Assembly: GCF_032854445.1 (NCBI RefSeq)
Contig: NC_088303.1
Coordinates: forward strand, 13,525,501-13,589,500
From: Liolophura sinensis
Taxonomy: Eukaryota; Mollusca; Polyplacophora; Chitonida; Chitonidae
Length of the DNA: 64,000 nt
Direction: 5' to 3'
Of the stretch, positions 1 to 12,160 are shown piece after piece. The translations under genes and the position numbers were made by a program. The first letter of the stretch is position 1. Every line of letters starts with the position of its first letter. Under the pieces are notes generated by a model. That model made no database searches and was not told the origin of the DNA. It was given only the letters and a program-made list of their open reading frames with translations.

Positions 1-984
1 GCCTATAGCACGGCTCGCTGGGCTAGCTTTGTACATGACGTATGTCGTTTTGACATGCTCTGTAGCCATGGTATTTGGCACTGAGGATTCACTGCTCCTT
101 TGACTGAGGGAGATAACTTCAAAAGTGGATCATAGTTATGTATGAAAACATTACTCACAATAACATTTAATATCACATAAATATATCAGTGTAGTGGTGT
201 ATGATTCTAATTCACATTTGTAATTCTATACAGACGTAGTGGCAAGGTTCGTTTCACCAGGAACTTAGCTCAGGAAGATTAATTAAATCATTCAGTAACC
301 AGATATAGATGAAATGACAGAGGCCATTTTATGTTGGCAAGGGAAAATATTTAACAGCGAAGAATAACAACAACAACATCACACTGTTAATGACCACAGT
401 TGAACGCACCACGGAACCATTTACCAGTGACATTAAGGTCTGCGAAGGCAGGCCACCTATAATGTTTCACCTTTCATAATCTGGCGACCGAGATGTCGGC
501 AGATACGCCTCCTTGTCTGAGGTAAATAAACTGCCGCAACTGATTTCCTTTATTTCCGGACATCTGTTCCCTGTGTTTTGGTCCTTTGACCCAAATATGT
601 CACGGGATAAAATGTTTCCGAAATACAGCACACACGTACGTTTTGCTTTATAGTCAGACTCAGTTCAAGCATCGAGTATGTTTCGGGTGTTTTCATGACA
701 CTACTCTTCTTTCCACATTCTCTGTGTTGCCGTAATAACAGCTGACATGCAAAAATGACAAAAGTTTGCGAGCAGTGCTATACACTCCATGGTAATCGGA
801 CACCATATATAAGTTGACGCTTTGTTGATCAGAGCATGTTTCCGAAATCACAGTGGGAAACCAGCTGCGCAAAGCATTGTGGGCCACATTGCATTTTCAC
901 CTTGCCGGTGTCATAAGTGTGTGTCTGGTGTTTCAAGTTTGTGTGCTCTTCCGTTTGTTTCTTGAGTAGACCGTCTCTGTCAGC
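1..984. other. Upstream flank of ATP5F1E; no gene recognised
   Basis: No supported coding exon is visible on either strand. The last few hundred bases before 985 must hold the promoter and 5' UTR of ATP5F1E, but I see no clear TATA box and cannot place the transcription start. The short minus-strand open frames overlapping 693-1101 have no recognisable domain and overlap the ATP5F1E first exon, so I treat them as chance. Confidence 0.4.
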
Positions 985-3900
985 ATGACGTTCTGGCGCC
1001 AGGCAGGTTTGAAGTAAGTTCATCTTAGCAACACCTTGGGTCAGGATGACTTGTTTGCGACTGACATTAATGAGACGTGGAAACAAGAAAATCCACGTCA
1101 CGAAATCTAGTCACTGTATGACTTAATAAGGTTTTAAATATTATTTGATTGGGATTGCACACTGTGATTTGGCAGGCTAAGACTATGAAATAAAACAAGG
1201 CCGTCTTGAAGCTAGTAATGAAAAAGATTGATAGAGTGTAGTTCCCAGTCACAGGTCTGACTGCTTGACATTGTGACCATAACTAGTCTATGAAAATGGA
1301 CCTGGACTTCGTGTGATAATTTAAAATTCTGACATTCATTGTAACACGGAATCCATCGCCGCCTCGGCAGTTGTAAAGACTAGGATCATATTTACGAGAA
1401 ACTTTCTACGCCATTGCTTTGGTCAGTTTATTCATGTTTCCTTGATTGAGGCTAACGTAGTCCATGTGCACAGGCACTTGAAACCAGTGGGTAAACCTTA
1501 CGTATGCCATGTAAGGCCTATGAGAGACACAAGTTCATAGGAGTTGCTAGTGGGGCGCTCGCGCACATACCGAAAGTTCAGATTGACAGGGGTCAGGTTA
1601 AAGGCTAAACACCCTCTACCTAAACTTCAGGGGTCCAACGTGTTTCAGTTGAACGTCTACAAAGACAACACTGGTCAGTCAGCGAGTTAGAGGGAATTTG
1701 GGTAGAGGGCGTTCTGGCTAGAGGGCGTTTTGTAATTCTTAGAATCCGGGTGGTACATGGCCTTCACAGGCCCTATACCAACCTCCTACGTATATTTAAG
1801 AAGTAAAGGTATGAAACGACTTTTGGCCAGCACCACACCATGTGTCTACTAAATTCAAGAAATAACGCCTTCAACTTTTTCACTTGTTTCCCTACCTGGG
1901 GCTGTTATCTTCTTGAATCCACTGTTAGTATTTCCAAATCAGTTGTAGTTTGTCCCATTGACACTCATGTGCCATCAGAGCCCATAAAACGGTGGTGGTG
2001 TCCGCGCTGTCTTACTATACTAATATATATATATATATCCTATAGATTATCTCCCTTGTAAAAGGAGATAACCATTTGGGGGTTAAAGGTGATAACCCCA
2101 GTAGGGAAAAATTTCTAGTCTAAGCAAGATTTCTTGAATTTCTAAAAACCACGTTCCAGCTCATCAACTCGGGTGGTGTAAGCAACCGGCTACAGACCCG
2201 ACTTGCTGTCTGATGAATGTTGACATGATGCTCTGATAATCCAGAGCATTTCATAGGAAACAAAGTAAATCCTTTCAAAAATGTATGAACCGTGAATAAT
2301 ACATTACAGAAATCTCATATATGGCAGTGACATCTCCCGATTCAATTTTAATGAAAAATGAGTAAAAGCATGTGAAAGGGGTGGGGGTGGGGGGTGGAAG
2401 ACATCAGAATGCATGCGGAAATCAACATGTAAATATGACCCTAGTCTTTACAACTCCCGCCACCTCTCAAACAAATTGCTGCAGATTTCAAACCCCCATC
2501 TTCCTACTCCTGCCCATTTAAATCACCTGCTTTGTGTCATAATCTAGAACATAGTCTTATTTACTCTCCTCACCGATGAAACCAATTAACTTGCTGACTA
2601 GTGGTCACATTGACTGCCAACTTTTGCGGCACCAGCTGCCTTGCTGTTGACAGTCATTTAACCTTTTGAAATATTATTGAATTCTGGCATAGAAATTCTC
2701 GAGAAAAGTTATTATATTTCCATTGCCATCTGTAAGCACAACTTCAGCATTCTTAATTCATCTCAGAAAGGCATTAAAAAGAATTTCTATTTTTAGTGTG
2801 GGTAAGTTTGGGTGAGGTGAGCACGAACCTCATTGAGATCGGCTCCATCGAGTTTGAGTTTGCAGATGTGCAGTGATTTGTTTTAGAGGCGTTGATGGAC
2901 TCACTGTTATGATGAAAGTCAGAATTTAAAATATCACACTGACCATAACTAGATATAGCAAATTCTTAGCTCTAGATGACTATGTTGGCTTTTTTGTATT
3001 TGAATGGCGTGTGCATAGTCATGGCTGATACCAATTCGCCCCTGTAGGAAGTTTCGGAAAGTTTCGGAAAACAGTCAATTACTAACCTTCCCGGCCCGAC
3101 AATGTTTATGGTACTATAGTGCGAGTACATCGACTGTTGGTTGAGGAGTATTTGGATACTGCATGTTCATAGTAGTCCACCCAGATGAACTCTGTGTGCT
3201 ATTTTAATATTCTGACATTCAGCGCATCACTGAGTTCATCATTTCCTCTCAAAAAAACATGACACAGATTTCAGACTCCCATGTCCTTCCAACTTATGGA
3301 AAATCGCTTCCTTTGTGCATTTATTTTTCTGGTGGAAACTAATACTATCCTCTTAATTTACTATCCACACCAACAAAACTAATTCACTTGCTACCTGGTG
3401 GTCACATTGATTGCTAGAACTTTGGTACCAAGTGCCTCGCTGTAGACAACCGTTTTGAAGTGTCACGTGACCTATTTCGGGGTTTAAAATGCAACTAGTT
3501 TTGGCATTGAAATCCTCCAGAAAACTATGATATTTCCATAGCCGTCTGCAAGAACAACCTCAATCCTCGTAATTCAGGCCAAAAAGGCATAGAAAAGAAC
3601 TTTTAGTGCAGCTGTTTAAAGTTTGAGTGCTGTCAGTGTGGAATTCATTAAAATCAGCCCTATCAGGTTGGAGTTCACAGATGAGCGCTGATTTGTTTGA
3701 GAGGCGTTGATGGACTCAGTGTTACATTGATTGTCAGAATATGAAAATAGCGCACTTAGTCCATCTAGATTGACTGTATTCATGGATGCTCAACCTACAG
3801 TCAGAGACCAGTGCCCTTGTTTTGATGGTGGGACACAGGTGCCCGAATACTCACTCCACTTACCTTTATCTGGTCAAATCAACGTCATAACATCTTCCCT

Positions 3901-6900
3901 TCCAATCGTCACACACACTTTTGTAATGATAATGCAATAAAATATTGTTTCATGTGTAAAATGCCTCTAGGGAATACACGAATGGGGTCCAGTATATACA
4001 AAAGAGAACAAAGTCATCCAGGTCTAGCAAATTCTACGCTACACTCTGTTGTGTTTCGATTGAATGTACATGTAGTTGCTTGAAAGAAAACCCTTGGCTA
4101 GACAGATCCCTAATCTAATTGTTCCCATATCCATGCCATGACCTGTTATATAAGGCCATGCCAATGTAAATTGTTGTTTTACAGACAGAATAAATCTTTT
4201 TCCAGGGTCATCGGAGGGTATAGAAATAATTTAATTGTTTATTTTGTGGGAAATTGGGACAGTCTTGGCAGCTTTTTTTCCTGTTGAAGACATGTTCATG
4301 ATCAGAAAGCTTTGAAAAACTGGGAAAATCATAAAAATATCAAGATCGAACAAAATAAAAAGGTGGATTTTCGTTTTTTTTTTCAAATCCATATTTAGAT
4401 TTTTTAGCCTTGGCTCACCATGTAAGACACCCAATAAAATTGATGTCATCTAAATGAAATCTCGCCAATAAGTTCATCCGAACCAAACACTGACCACAAT
4501 TTTGTTATCCTCCCATGTTGTTGTCTTCCCCTGTTGTTGTCTTCCCATGTTGTCTTCCTGTGTTGTCTTCCCAGGTTGTTGTTTTCCCATGTTATCACCT
4601 TCCTATGTTGCTGTCTTCCCATGTTATCATCTTCCCACATGTTATCTTCACAAAACAACTTGCCCATGTTTGTGTCAACTGTGCAGGCTGACAGGTACAT
4701 GTGCACCTAGTCCTTGTTTATCTCTAGCTGGAAGTGTTGATATCATGATATTTCTGGGAATGATCTATCTGAACATTATCAGGAGAAAAGAAATTTAATA
4801 TGAAATCTTGTTTAGAGGAACTTCACTTATGATGTTGGGTTTTATAATCTATGTTTTCAGCTACATCCAGTACTCTGCAATCTGTGCTAGAGCTGTAAGG
4901 CGGTGTCTGAAAGGGGAGTTCCGAGTAGATGCTGCCAAACGAGAGGATTCTATTATAAAAACACACAAATGGGAAGGCGGAAAACCTGTCAGTAAGTTCT
5001 AACATGAAGTAAAATGCTGAGACAGTATTTTGCTGTGTTAGTTGTCATTATTTTAGCTCTGTTATTTATATCTAGTTTTTCATAGATGTATGAGACTTTA
5101 GGAGTGTATTGAATTTCACACAGTTACCATTATGTGGCTCAGTCATGTTAACTAGGGGTGATTCCTTAATATATGTAGGTAGTACGCAAGGTGTTGGTTC
5201 AGTCCTGCCATAGGTAGGAATCTGTAATTTCCCATGCGCCTAATTTACATGTGGCCTAGCGACAGTCGGTGCTCATGTGTTGGTTTGCTGTCCTGCAGTT
5301 TTTGAAGATCACTTGCTTCCATCAATATGACAAGCAAGTCTGTGCAGTACATCAGATGTTATAAAATTCAGTGCTATAACAAATTAAACTTACCACCTGT
5401 GGTCGGTGATTTACCTTGGGTACTTCGCTTTCCTCTGACTGCCATTGTATTAGAGAAAAATTTCTTTCTTTCAACAATTAAAGTAAAATGGATATTAGAC
5501 AGTTCTCTATGATCCTGTATTAAAAGCAGTGAAACATTGTTCGTTGTTCAGTGTTACCAATCATAAGGTTTTTCTGACTTAGTTACAGGATAATATTTTT
5601 GTTAACATGATAGATGCAATATACGAACATGTTAATTGTCCACAGCGGCTAATTCCTCTGGAAGTCAATGATCAACATTCTCGAGGTGGAGTGGTTGGTA
5701 TTCACTGTCTCTCTGAGAATGCTATATGCAAAATGGTTAAATAGGCTAATACAACTGACCAATTCTGCTAAACCTATGGAGTTCATGGACGTTTTGCAGT
5801 TGAGCATTGTTTCCACTAAACAAAACCTTGTCTGGTACACATACTTTATTGAGGCATGATTATTGTACTTGCATAAAATATTTCTGTGACTAATTCCTGT
5901 AACAGGCATGTTTTTGTGTACAAGGATACAGTACAAATGTTGTAACTAACATGACCACCGGAACATCAGAAAGAGATGTTAAATACTGGAATTGTGATGC
6001 TCTAAAATGTTTACTGGTTTCCTAGTTATGCTGGTGTTACAAGGATACCAGGAAGATGGATTGTGTAGAGTAACATTTGCTAAACGCATCTTGTGAAAGG
6101 CTTTATAATCTGTGCACTTTAGGGCAGTTTGAGTTCTTAAAGCTACAAACTGTGGTGTCAAACAGGTTTTGTCTTGTTGCCATGGAGTTGCATCTACACT
6201 ATTTGTAAGCACATATATTTGGGAAGCCGCAAATGGAATAAGGTAATTTCAAGAGCATATGATGCACATTGTGTTTGAGCTAAAATTTAATCCATGACTC
6301 ACTTATTTTGCCGGATGGTTCTGAGGTTTCCATTCATCCTGAAAAGATTTTTTTGGGAAAAGTATGATGATATCCTAATGAAAAACTAGGAAAAAAGTTT
6401 CATTTGAAAAATAATACTTTATGTCCTGTATTTACTTCTAGAAAGGTATGTTTTCTTCAAGCTGGTTGGTCATTCTGGATTGAAACTTAGAGCATCTCTT
6501 CAATTAGGGAAACAAAATGCAAACAAAGTTTGTTATTTGGCTGTTTCATCCATTTTCAACTAAATTGTGACCATTTTTGTTTTGTTGTAAGCACTGATTT
6601 GCGCTATTATTCTGATTGCTCAATCCAGTAGCTGACATGTACTGCTTTCACAATACTTTCATAGTAGCTTCAGGACACAGTAATAATAACTTCATATTTT
6701 TACAGCTGTTGCACTAGTCATTAAGAATGATTCCTACCTCACGTTTTTATATACACGTGTACCTGTGTAACGGCATGGAGTTCATTTTTATCTCAGTAAT
6801 GTGTTGGAAACTTGTTGCCAAGACTGGAATGTAAGGTTTTAACATCACAGCAGAATTCTTTTAGGGTCTGTAATGTATTAACATATTAACGATAATCATC

Positions 6901-8482
6901 ATTCTATTCTTTGCAAATTTCATTGTAAATCACATTGCCTCATGGAACAAATCAGTCTTACAGAATTTAGGCAGATGAAGCTTTGTGAAAGTTGTTACAT
7001 ATTATGTATGGTTGTGAGTGTAATTGACACGCTCAGGTTTACAGCACTTTGCTAGTTTTGTACATTCATAGTAACTTACATGTTATGGTGTACATAGTAA
7101 AGGTGTTGAAAAGGTGAACACCAACTTAAAATTTTGAAAAATATGGCTGTGGTAAATAGAGTACATGTAGACTGTACATGTAAATAGATAGAAGATTATG
7201 TGATATAAAGTTATCATGTTGCTTGAAACTTTTTATAAATCATTAAAAACAGAAAGTTGGAGAGAGTTCCTTAAGTGCTGAGTAAGTTTTGTGTGTTTGA
7301 GTCAGTTGAGTAAGGTTTTATGTGTGGGTCGGTTGAGTAAGGTTTTATGTTTGGGTCAGTTGAGTAAGGTTTTATGTTTGAGTCAGTTGAGTAAGGTTTT
7401 ATGTGTGGGTCGGTTGAGTAAGGTTTTATGTTTGGGTCTGCTAGCCTCACAGTCTTTACATCGCCTTTATGAAACTTGATGGAAATGATGAACATGATCT
7501 GGACGTTTACTCATTTTGACTATAAAATAGGGATGTGTGCATTTTTATTATAGCCAGTACTAGTTCGTTTTGTTGGCCAGGGTAAGATTTTGTTTGGGTC
7601 AGATATTCCAACAGTTTTCACATCATCTTTATGAAAATTGGTGTGAATAATAAACAGAATTTGGAGATTTACTCATGTTGAATAATTAGAGATATTTGCA
7701 TTTTTAGCTTGCTGTGTTCACATTCACTTCACAGACATGACAGGTGTATATATAGCCTCACAGTAAGGTTTTATGTTTGGGTCAGCTGTTCACAGTTTTC
7801 AACATATCTTCATGAAACTTGATGAGCTTGATAAGCAAGCCTTGATGATGTACACGTATGAATTTTGATATTATATTGGATTTTTTGAATCCAAATTACC
7901 TTGTTTTCTGTAGTAGACACATTTTCTAGAAATTAAGCCTCCATGGAGGCATAAACAGGGTTTCAGTGACTATTGCTTATGAGATTTATGGACTTTACCA
8001 CATTTACAATTTTTGTAATCAAGAAAAGTTTCATGTAGGGCTACAGTTTTTAGGCACATGCCTACTTACAAGTAGGAGAACAAGAAGGGTATTGGGTTCC
8101 TCTGGCGATTTTACCTATTTCCTGTTTTGTGGGCACACATTCAGGTTGACTTCATTCTGTTCTCCTGTAAACATGGATTTCTGCAAGCCTTTCTTGAATG
8201 GCTACAGTTTCTTATGCAATCACTTATCTAGATAAGCTTTTTGTCTCTCTAGCTACTTTACAAGATTTGTAGAGTGAAGAATTTAGCTTGGTGTATACCA
8301 ATTTTGCATATCAAAGACCACTGCCTCAATTTTGAGCACAAACTCCCCACAATGATATCTTTACCACCACAACACTTTACAACTTTTACCTTTATTCTGA
8401 TTCCATTGTATAGTTGACTGGTATAGCCCTGTTGTTAATAATGTTGTTTTTGCCTTTTTCAGAAAATGTAGCGAGTCAGTAG
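985..8482 (+). CDS. ATP5F1E: ATP synthase F1 subunit epsilon, mitochondrial (3 exons)
   Basis: Epsilon is the smallest subunit of the mitochondrial F1 ATPase; it sits in the central stalk with gamma and delta and helps couple proton flow to ATP synthesis. Coding exons are 985-1013, 4861-4991 and 8463-8482. Exon 1 encodes MTFWRQAGL plus two bases and ends at a GTAAGT donor. Exon 2 follows a pyrimidine-rich acceptor ending TTTTCAG and encodes NYIQYSAICARAVRRCLKG and onward to a GTAAGT donor. Exon 3 follows CCTTTTTCAG and adds KNVASQ and a TAG stop. Phases (2, then 1) match at both junctions and the total is 180 nt, 59 residues, against 51 in human. The WRQAGL-YI-YS-IC-AVR pattern is diagnostic of the family. 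If intron 2 were retained, the protein would end in VSKF just after exon 2. No canonical AATAAA was found close downstream. Confidence 0.92.
2470..3760. repeat. Diverged direct duplication inside ATP5F1E intron 1
   Basis: Two stretches about 800 bp apart are clearly related. Both contain a segment around GTGGTCACATTGA (about 2604 and 3400), and later the segment GAGGCGTTGATGGACTCA (about 2886 and 3702), in the same order and orientation. They differ by many substitutions and small gaps, so the duplication is old. It may be a tandem copy or two insertions of one unnamed interspersed repeat; I cannot name the family. Confidence 0.55.
4503..4648. repeat. Imperfect minisatellite, units ending CTTCCCATGTT
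   Basis: About ten irregular units of 12-24 bases built on TTGTTGTCTTCCCATG run through this stretch, within intron 1 of ATP5F1E. Open frames of 86-98 codons on both strands overlap it only because the repeat lacks stop codons in those frames. Confidence 0.7.
4992..8462 (+). other. Intron 2 of ATP5F1E
   Basis: GT-AG intron of about 3.47 kb, AT-rich. Apart from the 27-bp array at 7281-7441 and a few later, looser copies of a GTAAGGTTTTATGTTTGGGTC word (about 7580 and 7763), I see no feature and no extra exon. Confidence 0.7.
7281..7441. repeat. 27-bp tandem array, about six units
   Basis: The unit AGTAAGGTTTTATGTTTGGG plus TCAGTTG is 27 bases long and repeats about six times. Two unit variants (GTGTGGGTCGG and TTTGGGTCAG) recur in an ordered way, which suggests amplification by blocks of more than one unit. 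Isolated copies of the core word continue downstream with CATCTTTATGAAA between them, so the array may have grown from a longer ancient repeat. Confidence 0.8.
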
Positions 8483-9160
8483 GATGATACTGCCATAATC
8501 CACATCTTTATTAGTGAATGAATGATAGATCATATACACCAGACCTGGTTACCATGGAGATCGTGATACAACCAGGCCACCATACATGAATAACCCGGTA
8601 ACCTGGATTTCAATAGATGCGTACCTCACCAAGGTAACCATGGAGATCACCTGATGACTTGGATTTGATGTGAACCTTTTGTGTGTGTGGACATCTCATT
8701 TTGTCTTTGTGTATTAAGCTGAAAAATATAGCTTTGGTACGTTGAAAAAGTGTCTTGTAGTTGTTTTGGTTCAACAGTAAGGCGTGGCTGGATCTGTTGA
8801 TCAGAATTCTCTTAGTTTAGGTTTGATCAAACTCACTGGTTTGGCTGGAGAATTTTATTGGTCAGGAGATTTGACCGCTACTTGGAGAAGGAAAATGGTT
8901 TTACTCACGGCTTTCTTTACTCATAATCTGCACTAATGCTAAAAACGTTAGAACCTGGTGAGTGAGCGGCTGCTTATGGTGTTTGCTTGACAATCACTGT
9001 TTAGTGAAGTGGGGTTATTCCCCCTGTCAGATTGGGAATTTTCATCCTCAACATCATTAAGTACTCATTCAGCTGCTTGTCATCACCTTAAGCTGACCAG
9101 ACCAATGCAGTTTTGGAACATGTTTATAAATGCCATGGGAATTGTTCTTTTGACATCTTT
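8483..9160. other. ATP5F1E 3' UTR and intergenic sequence
   Basis: The ATP5F1E 3' UTR starts here, but its end is not visible because no clear polyadenylation signal was found. The words GGTTACCATGGAGATC (about 8550) and GGTAACCATGGAGATC (about 8633) form a short near-repeat about 83 bases apart. No coding exon recognised. Confidence 0.4.
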
Positions 9161-9164
9161 CAGT

Positions 9165-9408
9165 TTATTTGATTGGTGATTTACACTCTACTCAAGAATA
9201 TTTCACTTATATGACAGCTACAGCATTATGGTGGAAGGAAACCATGCATAGCAGGGAGTTACACATGACTATCTGCAGGTTGCTGTCAGACCTTCTCACA
9301 TATGACTGGATAGAAAGCCAGAATTTTGATTTGAACTCACAACGATTACATTGGTTAGAGGATTCTGAGTTAGTGCGCTGCACTGGCAGGCTAACAACTC
9401 TTCCGTGA
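9165..9408 (-). mobile_element. tRNA-derived SINE, family 1 (diverged copy)
   Basis: On the minus strand this reads in the order of the fuller copy at 43930-44178: tRNA-like head, a core with GCAGGTTGCTG and GACCTTC (as read on plus), and a tail around TACTCAAGAATATTTCACTTAT. It is diverged at many sites, notably in the core. The plus-strand open frame here is a shadow of the SINE. Confidence 0.8.
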
Positions 9409-9432
9409 AGCCCTTGTTAGGTCTATATCATG

Positions 9433-9745
9433 TACTGGCTGCGGTGGCATAGTGGATACAGATTGTGCCACTGGCTTTGGTGGCATGGTGGATAGAACTT
9501 TTGCCACCGGCTGTGGTGGCATGGTGGATAGAGCTCGTGCCACTGGCTGTGGTGGCATGGTGGATAGAGCTTGTGCTACCAGCTGTGGTGGAATAGTGGT
9601 TAGACCTTGTGCTACCAGCTGTGGTGGCATTGTGGATAGAGCTTGTGCCTCATAAATGGTAGACCCATGGTTCTATCCCAAATCCAGTTTTACCTAAGAC
9701 TTAAACATGGGTGATCTTGGCAATAGGATAAGAGGTATGGGCCAA
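9433..9745 (+). mobile_element. tRNA-derived SINE (family 2) with A-box half tandemly repeated six times
   Basis: From 9433 to about 9652 a 36-bp unit occurs six times; each has TGGCATAGTGGATAGAGC or a close variant, which fits the RNA polymerase III A box of a tRNA (TRGYNNARNGG). The last unit runs on into GGTAGACCC and then GGTTCTATCCC, close to the B box GGTTCRANYCC, and a tail (ACCTAAGACTTAAACATGG) that resembles the body of the family 2 copies at about 18425 and 34735. So the D-arm half of one SINE promoter appears amplified. Open frames of 67-79 codons on both strands are by-products of the stop-free repeat. Confidence 0.65.
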
Positions 9746-10187
9746 GTACTGGAGCTGGTTTCAAGTAAGCCTTGACCTGCCAAGACAACAAATGTTGTAG
9801 AGATATAAAGTGCACTAAGTTAAGGGCTACACCATTAAAGTTAGCTTCATGAAACCGGCCTCTGGTCGGCCTGGTGAAAATGGGTGAAGGAAACTGAGTG
9901 ACTTGGGTAACCACAACTTTATACCGGAGAAAACCACTTCGCCGCTCACAAAAGAACGGTATACTGAAACTTTGCGTAGTAATTTGCTTTCCTGACTCAA
10001 CTAGCTGGGGTGGTCTACATTGCAACCCATCTGCTCCTTATGTTTACATTAGCAGACTAGAATCCAGCTCTCGCTAGATGCAGTTTGGCTGCAGCTCAAG
10101 ATCAAAGTTTTGTCTGGTATATCTGTGATTGTCAAAATACAGTGGTTTCGCTTTCCGGCCAGATGTCATTTAAGTTTATTTTATTTC

Positions 10188-10352
10188 TTTATTTGATTGA
10201 TGGTTTACGCCATACTCGAGAATATTTCACTTATACGACGGCAGCCAGCATATATGGTGGGAGGAAATCTGGCAGAGCCCGGAGGAAACCCACGACCATC
10301 CGCAGGTTGCTGCAGACCTTCCCACATACGTCCGGAGAGGAAGCCACCATGA
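10188..10352 (-). mobile_element. SINE family 1, head-truncated copy
   Basis: The minus strand carries the SINE core and tail: GAGGAAACCCACGACCATCC and GCAGGTTGCTG as read on plus, followed on the SINE's 3' side by TATTTCACTTATACGACGG. The match stops near the GGAGAGGAAGCCA word, so the tRNA-like head is missing. It is better preserved than the copy at 9165-9408. Confidence 0.82.
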
Positions 10353-10449
10353 CATATTGTTGGATGATCTTGAATGAATGGGACATTGTTACCACTGCTG
10401 GATTCTTCTCTCCCTTGTTTATATACATGTGCACACCTGTGTAATCACA

Positions 10450-11700
10450 AATTTCTCCCCATTCACGTCATGATGTAATTCCATGCACATGCTGCAAACA
10501 TAAGTTGACGTGAACTGGTCCAGCGGCAGGATTAAGTAGAAGCATTTCAAATCAAAAGCCATCTTTCAACCACCACTGTGTGACAAAAACATGCCACAAA
10601 CTGTTAATTTTTGTTTAACAACACTACCCTAGTATCCCTGACATAAACAAATGCACCCAACAACAGGTTACAAATGAAACTTTCTAGCATGCAATGTATA
10701 GTAGAAATTAAACATATCAAATTGATATGCCTACACAAATCAGGTCTATCCCAAAATCAAAACCTTACAAACAACTAATCAAATTTCAACAAAAGGAAAA
10801 TCTCTTGCTTTCTTTTATTTTATTTTTTAAAATAAAGCAGAAATCCCTAAAATAATGTCAAAAGAAAAATACATTCCTAAAGCTTGTAAAGACCAGAGTT
10901 TATAATGAATATGCCACTTCATATATTTGAAAAAAATCTCAATGAAAATACTACTCTGGTTCCAAAAATATAAATGCACAATATGCATATACAAAAATAA
11001 AAATACACACCTCTTTATTACATAAACAGAGGATTTTAAGAGATCTCTGACTGACTATGGCTGAAATCTATGGCTAAAAAACATCACTGAATTATCACAA
11101 TACCCCATTAACAAGGATGTCTGCATTCATATCACATAGGTTATTTGAATGTATTTGAAGATTTTTGTGTCATGCAATGCCACATTTTCTTGATATAGGC
11201 TAATATGAAATACTAAGTAAAAATATTTCAATATATTTATGCTTAATGCTAATTAAATTATAATGATATACAGTAACAAGTATTAAACAACATATTAAGC
11301 CTTAGTCTACATTAATAAAATTTTGATACAAAGGAATGTCACTTAAAAATATATGTATCAGGCTTCATATTTGGTATAAGTGTAAAGCCTCAAATACACA
11401 TACATTTCTTACCCTAGTACCTTCTGATATATTCCTGAGATTATAATACATTCATATCACATTTAAGTAATAACATTTTCTCATCTTTAGTTAAATATTT
11501 CTAAATATCCATTTGAAAATTTTAAATGTACAAATCTCATGTCAACCTGAAAGGGCTGTAAATTTTCCAAATATAACTCACATCATATAATTAACATAAT
11601 AAATCAACGAAAAAAGGACAGGGTGAAAAATTAGCTCAGCACTACATGTACATGTATCTCAGAACAAGCACAGATCACAACACAGTCAGTTGATACAGTT
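10450..11700. other. AT-rich intergenic stretch, nothing recognised
   Basis: Very AT-rich with short A/T runs and no long open frame, repeat or known element that I can see. Confidence 0.5.
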
Positions 11701-11706
11701 TTTTTG

Positions 11707-11866
11707 AACATGGCTGGTCAGTTAAATATTTGACATCCTATCTTGTAACATGGCTGGTCAGTTACATATCTGACATCCTATTTTTTAACATGGCTGGTCA
11801 GTTACACATTAGACATCCTATCTTTTAACATGGCTGGTCAGTTATATATTTGACATCCTATTGTCA
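11707..11866. repeat. 40-bp tandem array, four units
   Basis: Four head-to-tail units of exactly 40 bases, each with AACATGGCTGGTCAGTTA and then GACATCCTAT; TGGCTGGTCA starts at 11711, 11751, 11791 and 11831. The units differ by a few bases. Confidence 0.9.
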
Positions 11867-11964
11867 AAATGTGACCAACTCTTTGTGGAACATTGCAACT
11901 ATTGTGAATTTGAAATTGTGTGTATAATTAGAGATTTTTAAACTGACATACTTTTCTGTTCTGC

Positions 11965-12160
11965 AGTATGAGCGCTCACTGTGAGTTCAAGTCCAGCTCA
12001 TGCTGGCTTCCTCTCCACCCATACGTGGGAAGATTTGTCAGCAACCTGCTGATGGTTATGGGTTTCCCCCGGGCTCTGCCCAGTTTCCACCCACCATAAT
12101 GCTGGCTGTAATCGTTTTAAACGAAATATTTTTGAGTGCAGCGTGAAACACCAATCAAAT
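11965..12160 (+). mobile_element. SINE family 1, plus orientation, 5'-truncated
   Basis: Starts in the B-box region (GAGTTCAAGTCC), then the core (CATGCTGGCTTCCTCTCC, ACGTGGGAAG, CAGCAACCTG) and tail (GAAATATTTTTGAGTGCAGC), ending in ACACCAATCAAAT. The A-box half is missing or unrecognisable. It directly abuts the first unit of the 84-bp array. Confidence 0.82.

Larger units (their letters stand above)
1014..4860 (+). other. Intron 1 of ATP5F1E
   Basis: GT-AG intron of about 3.85 kb. It holds a short TA run near 2024-2038, two diverged copies of one sequence (about 2470-2950 and 3260-3760), and a TTCCCATG-type minisatellite at about 4503-4648. I recognise no coding exon inside it. Confidence 0.75.

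Noticed and set aside
9391-9655. Open frames with MPPQLVAQ and GCGGMVDRA repeats
   Set aside because: They come from the 36-bp A-box array, not from a gene.
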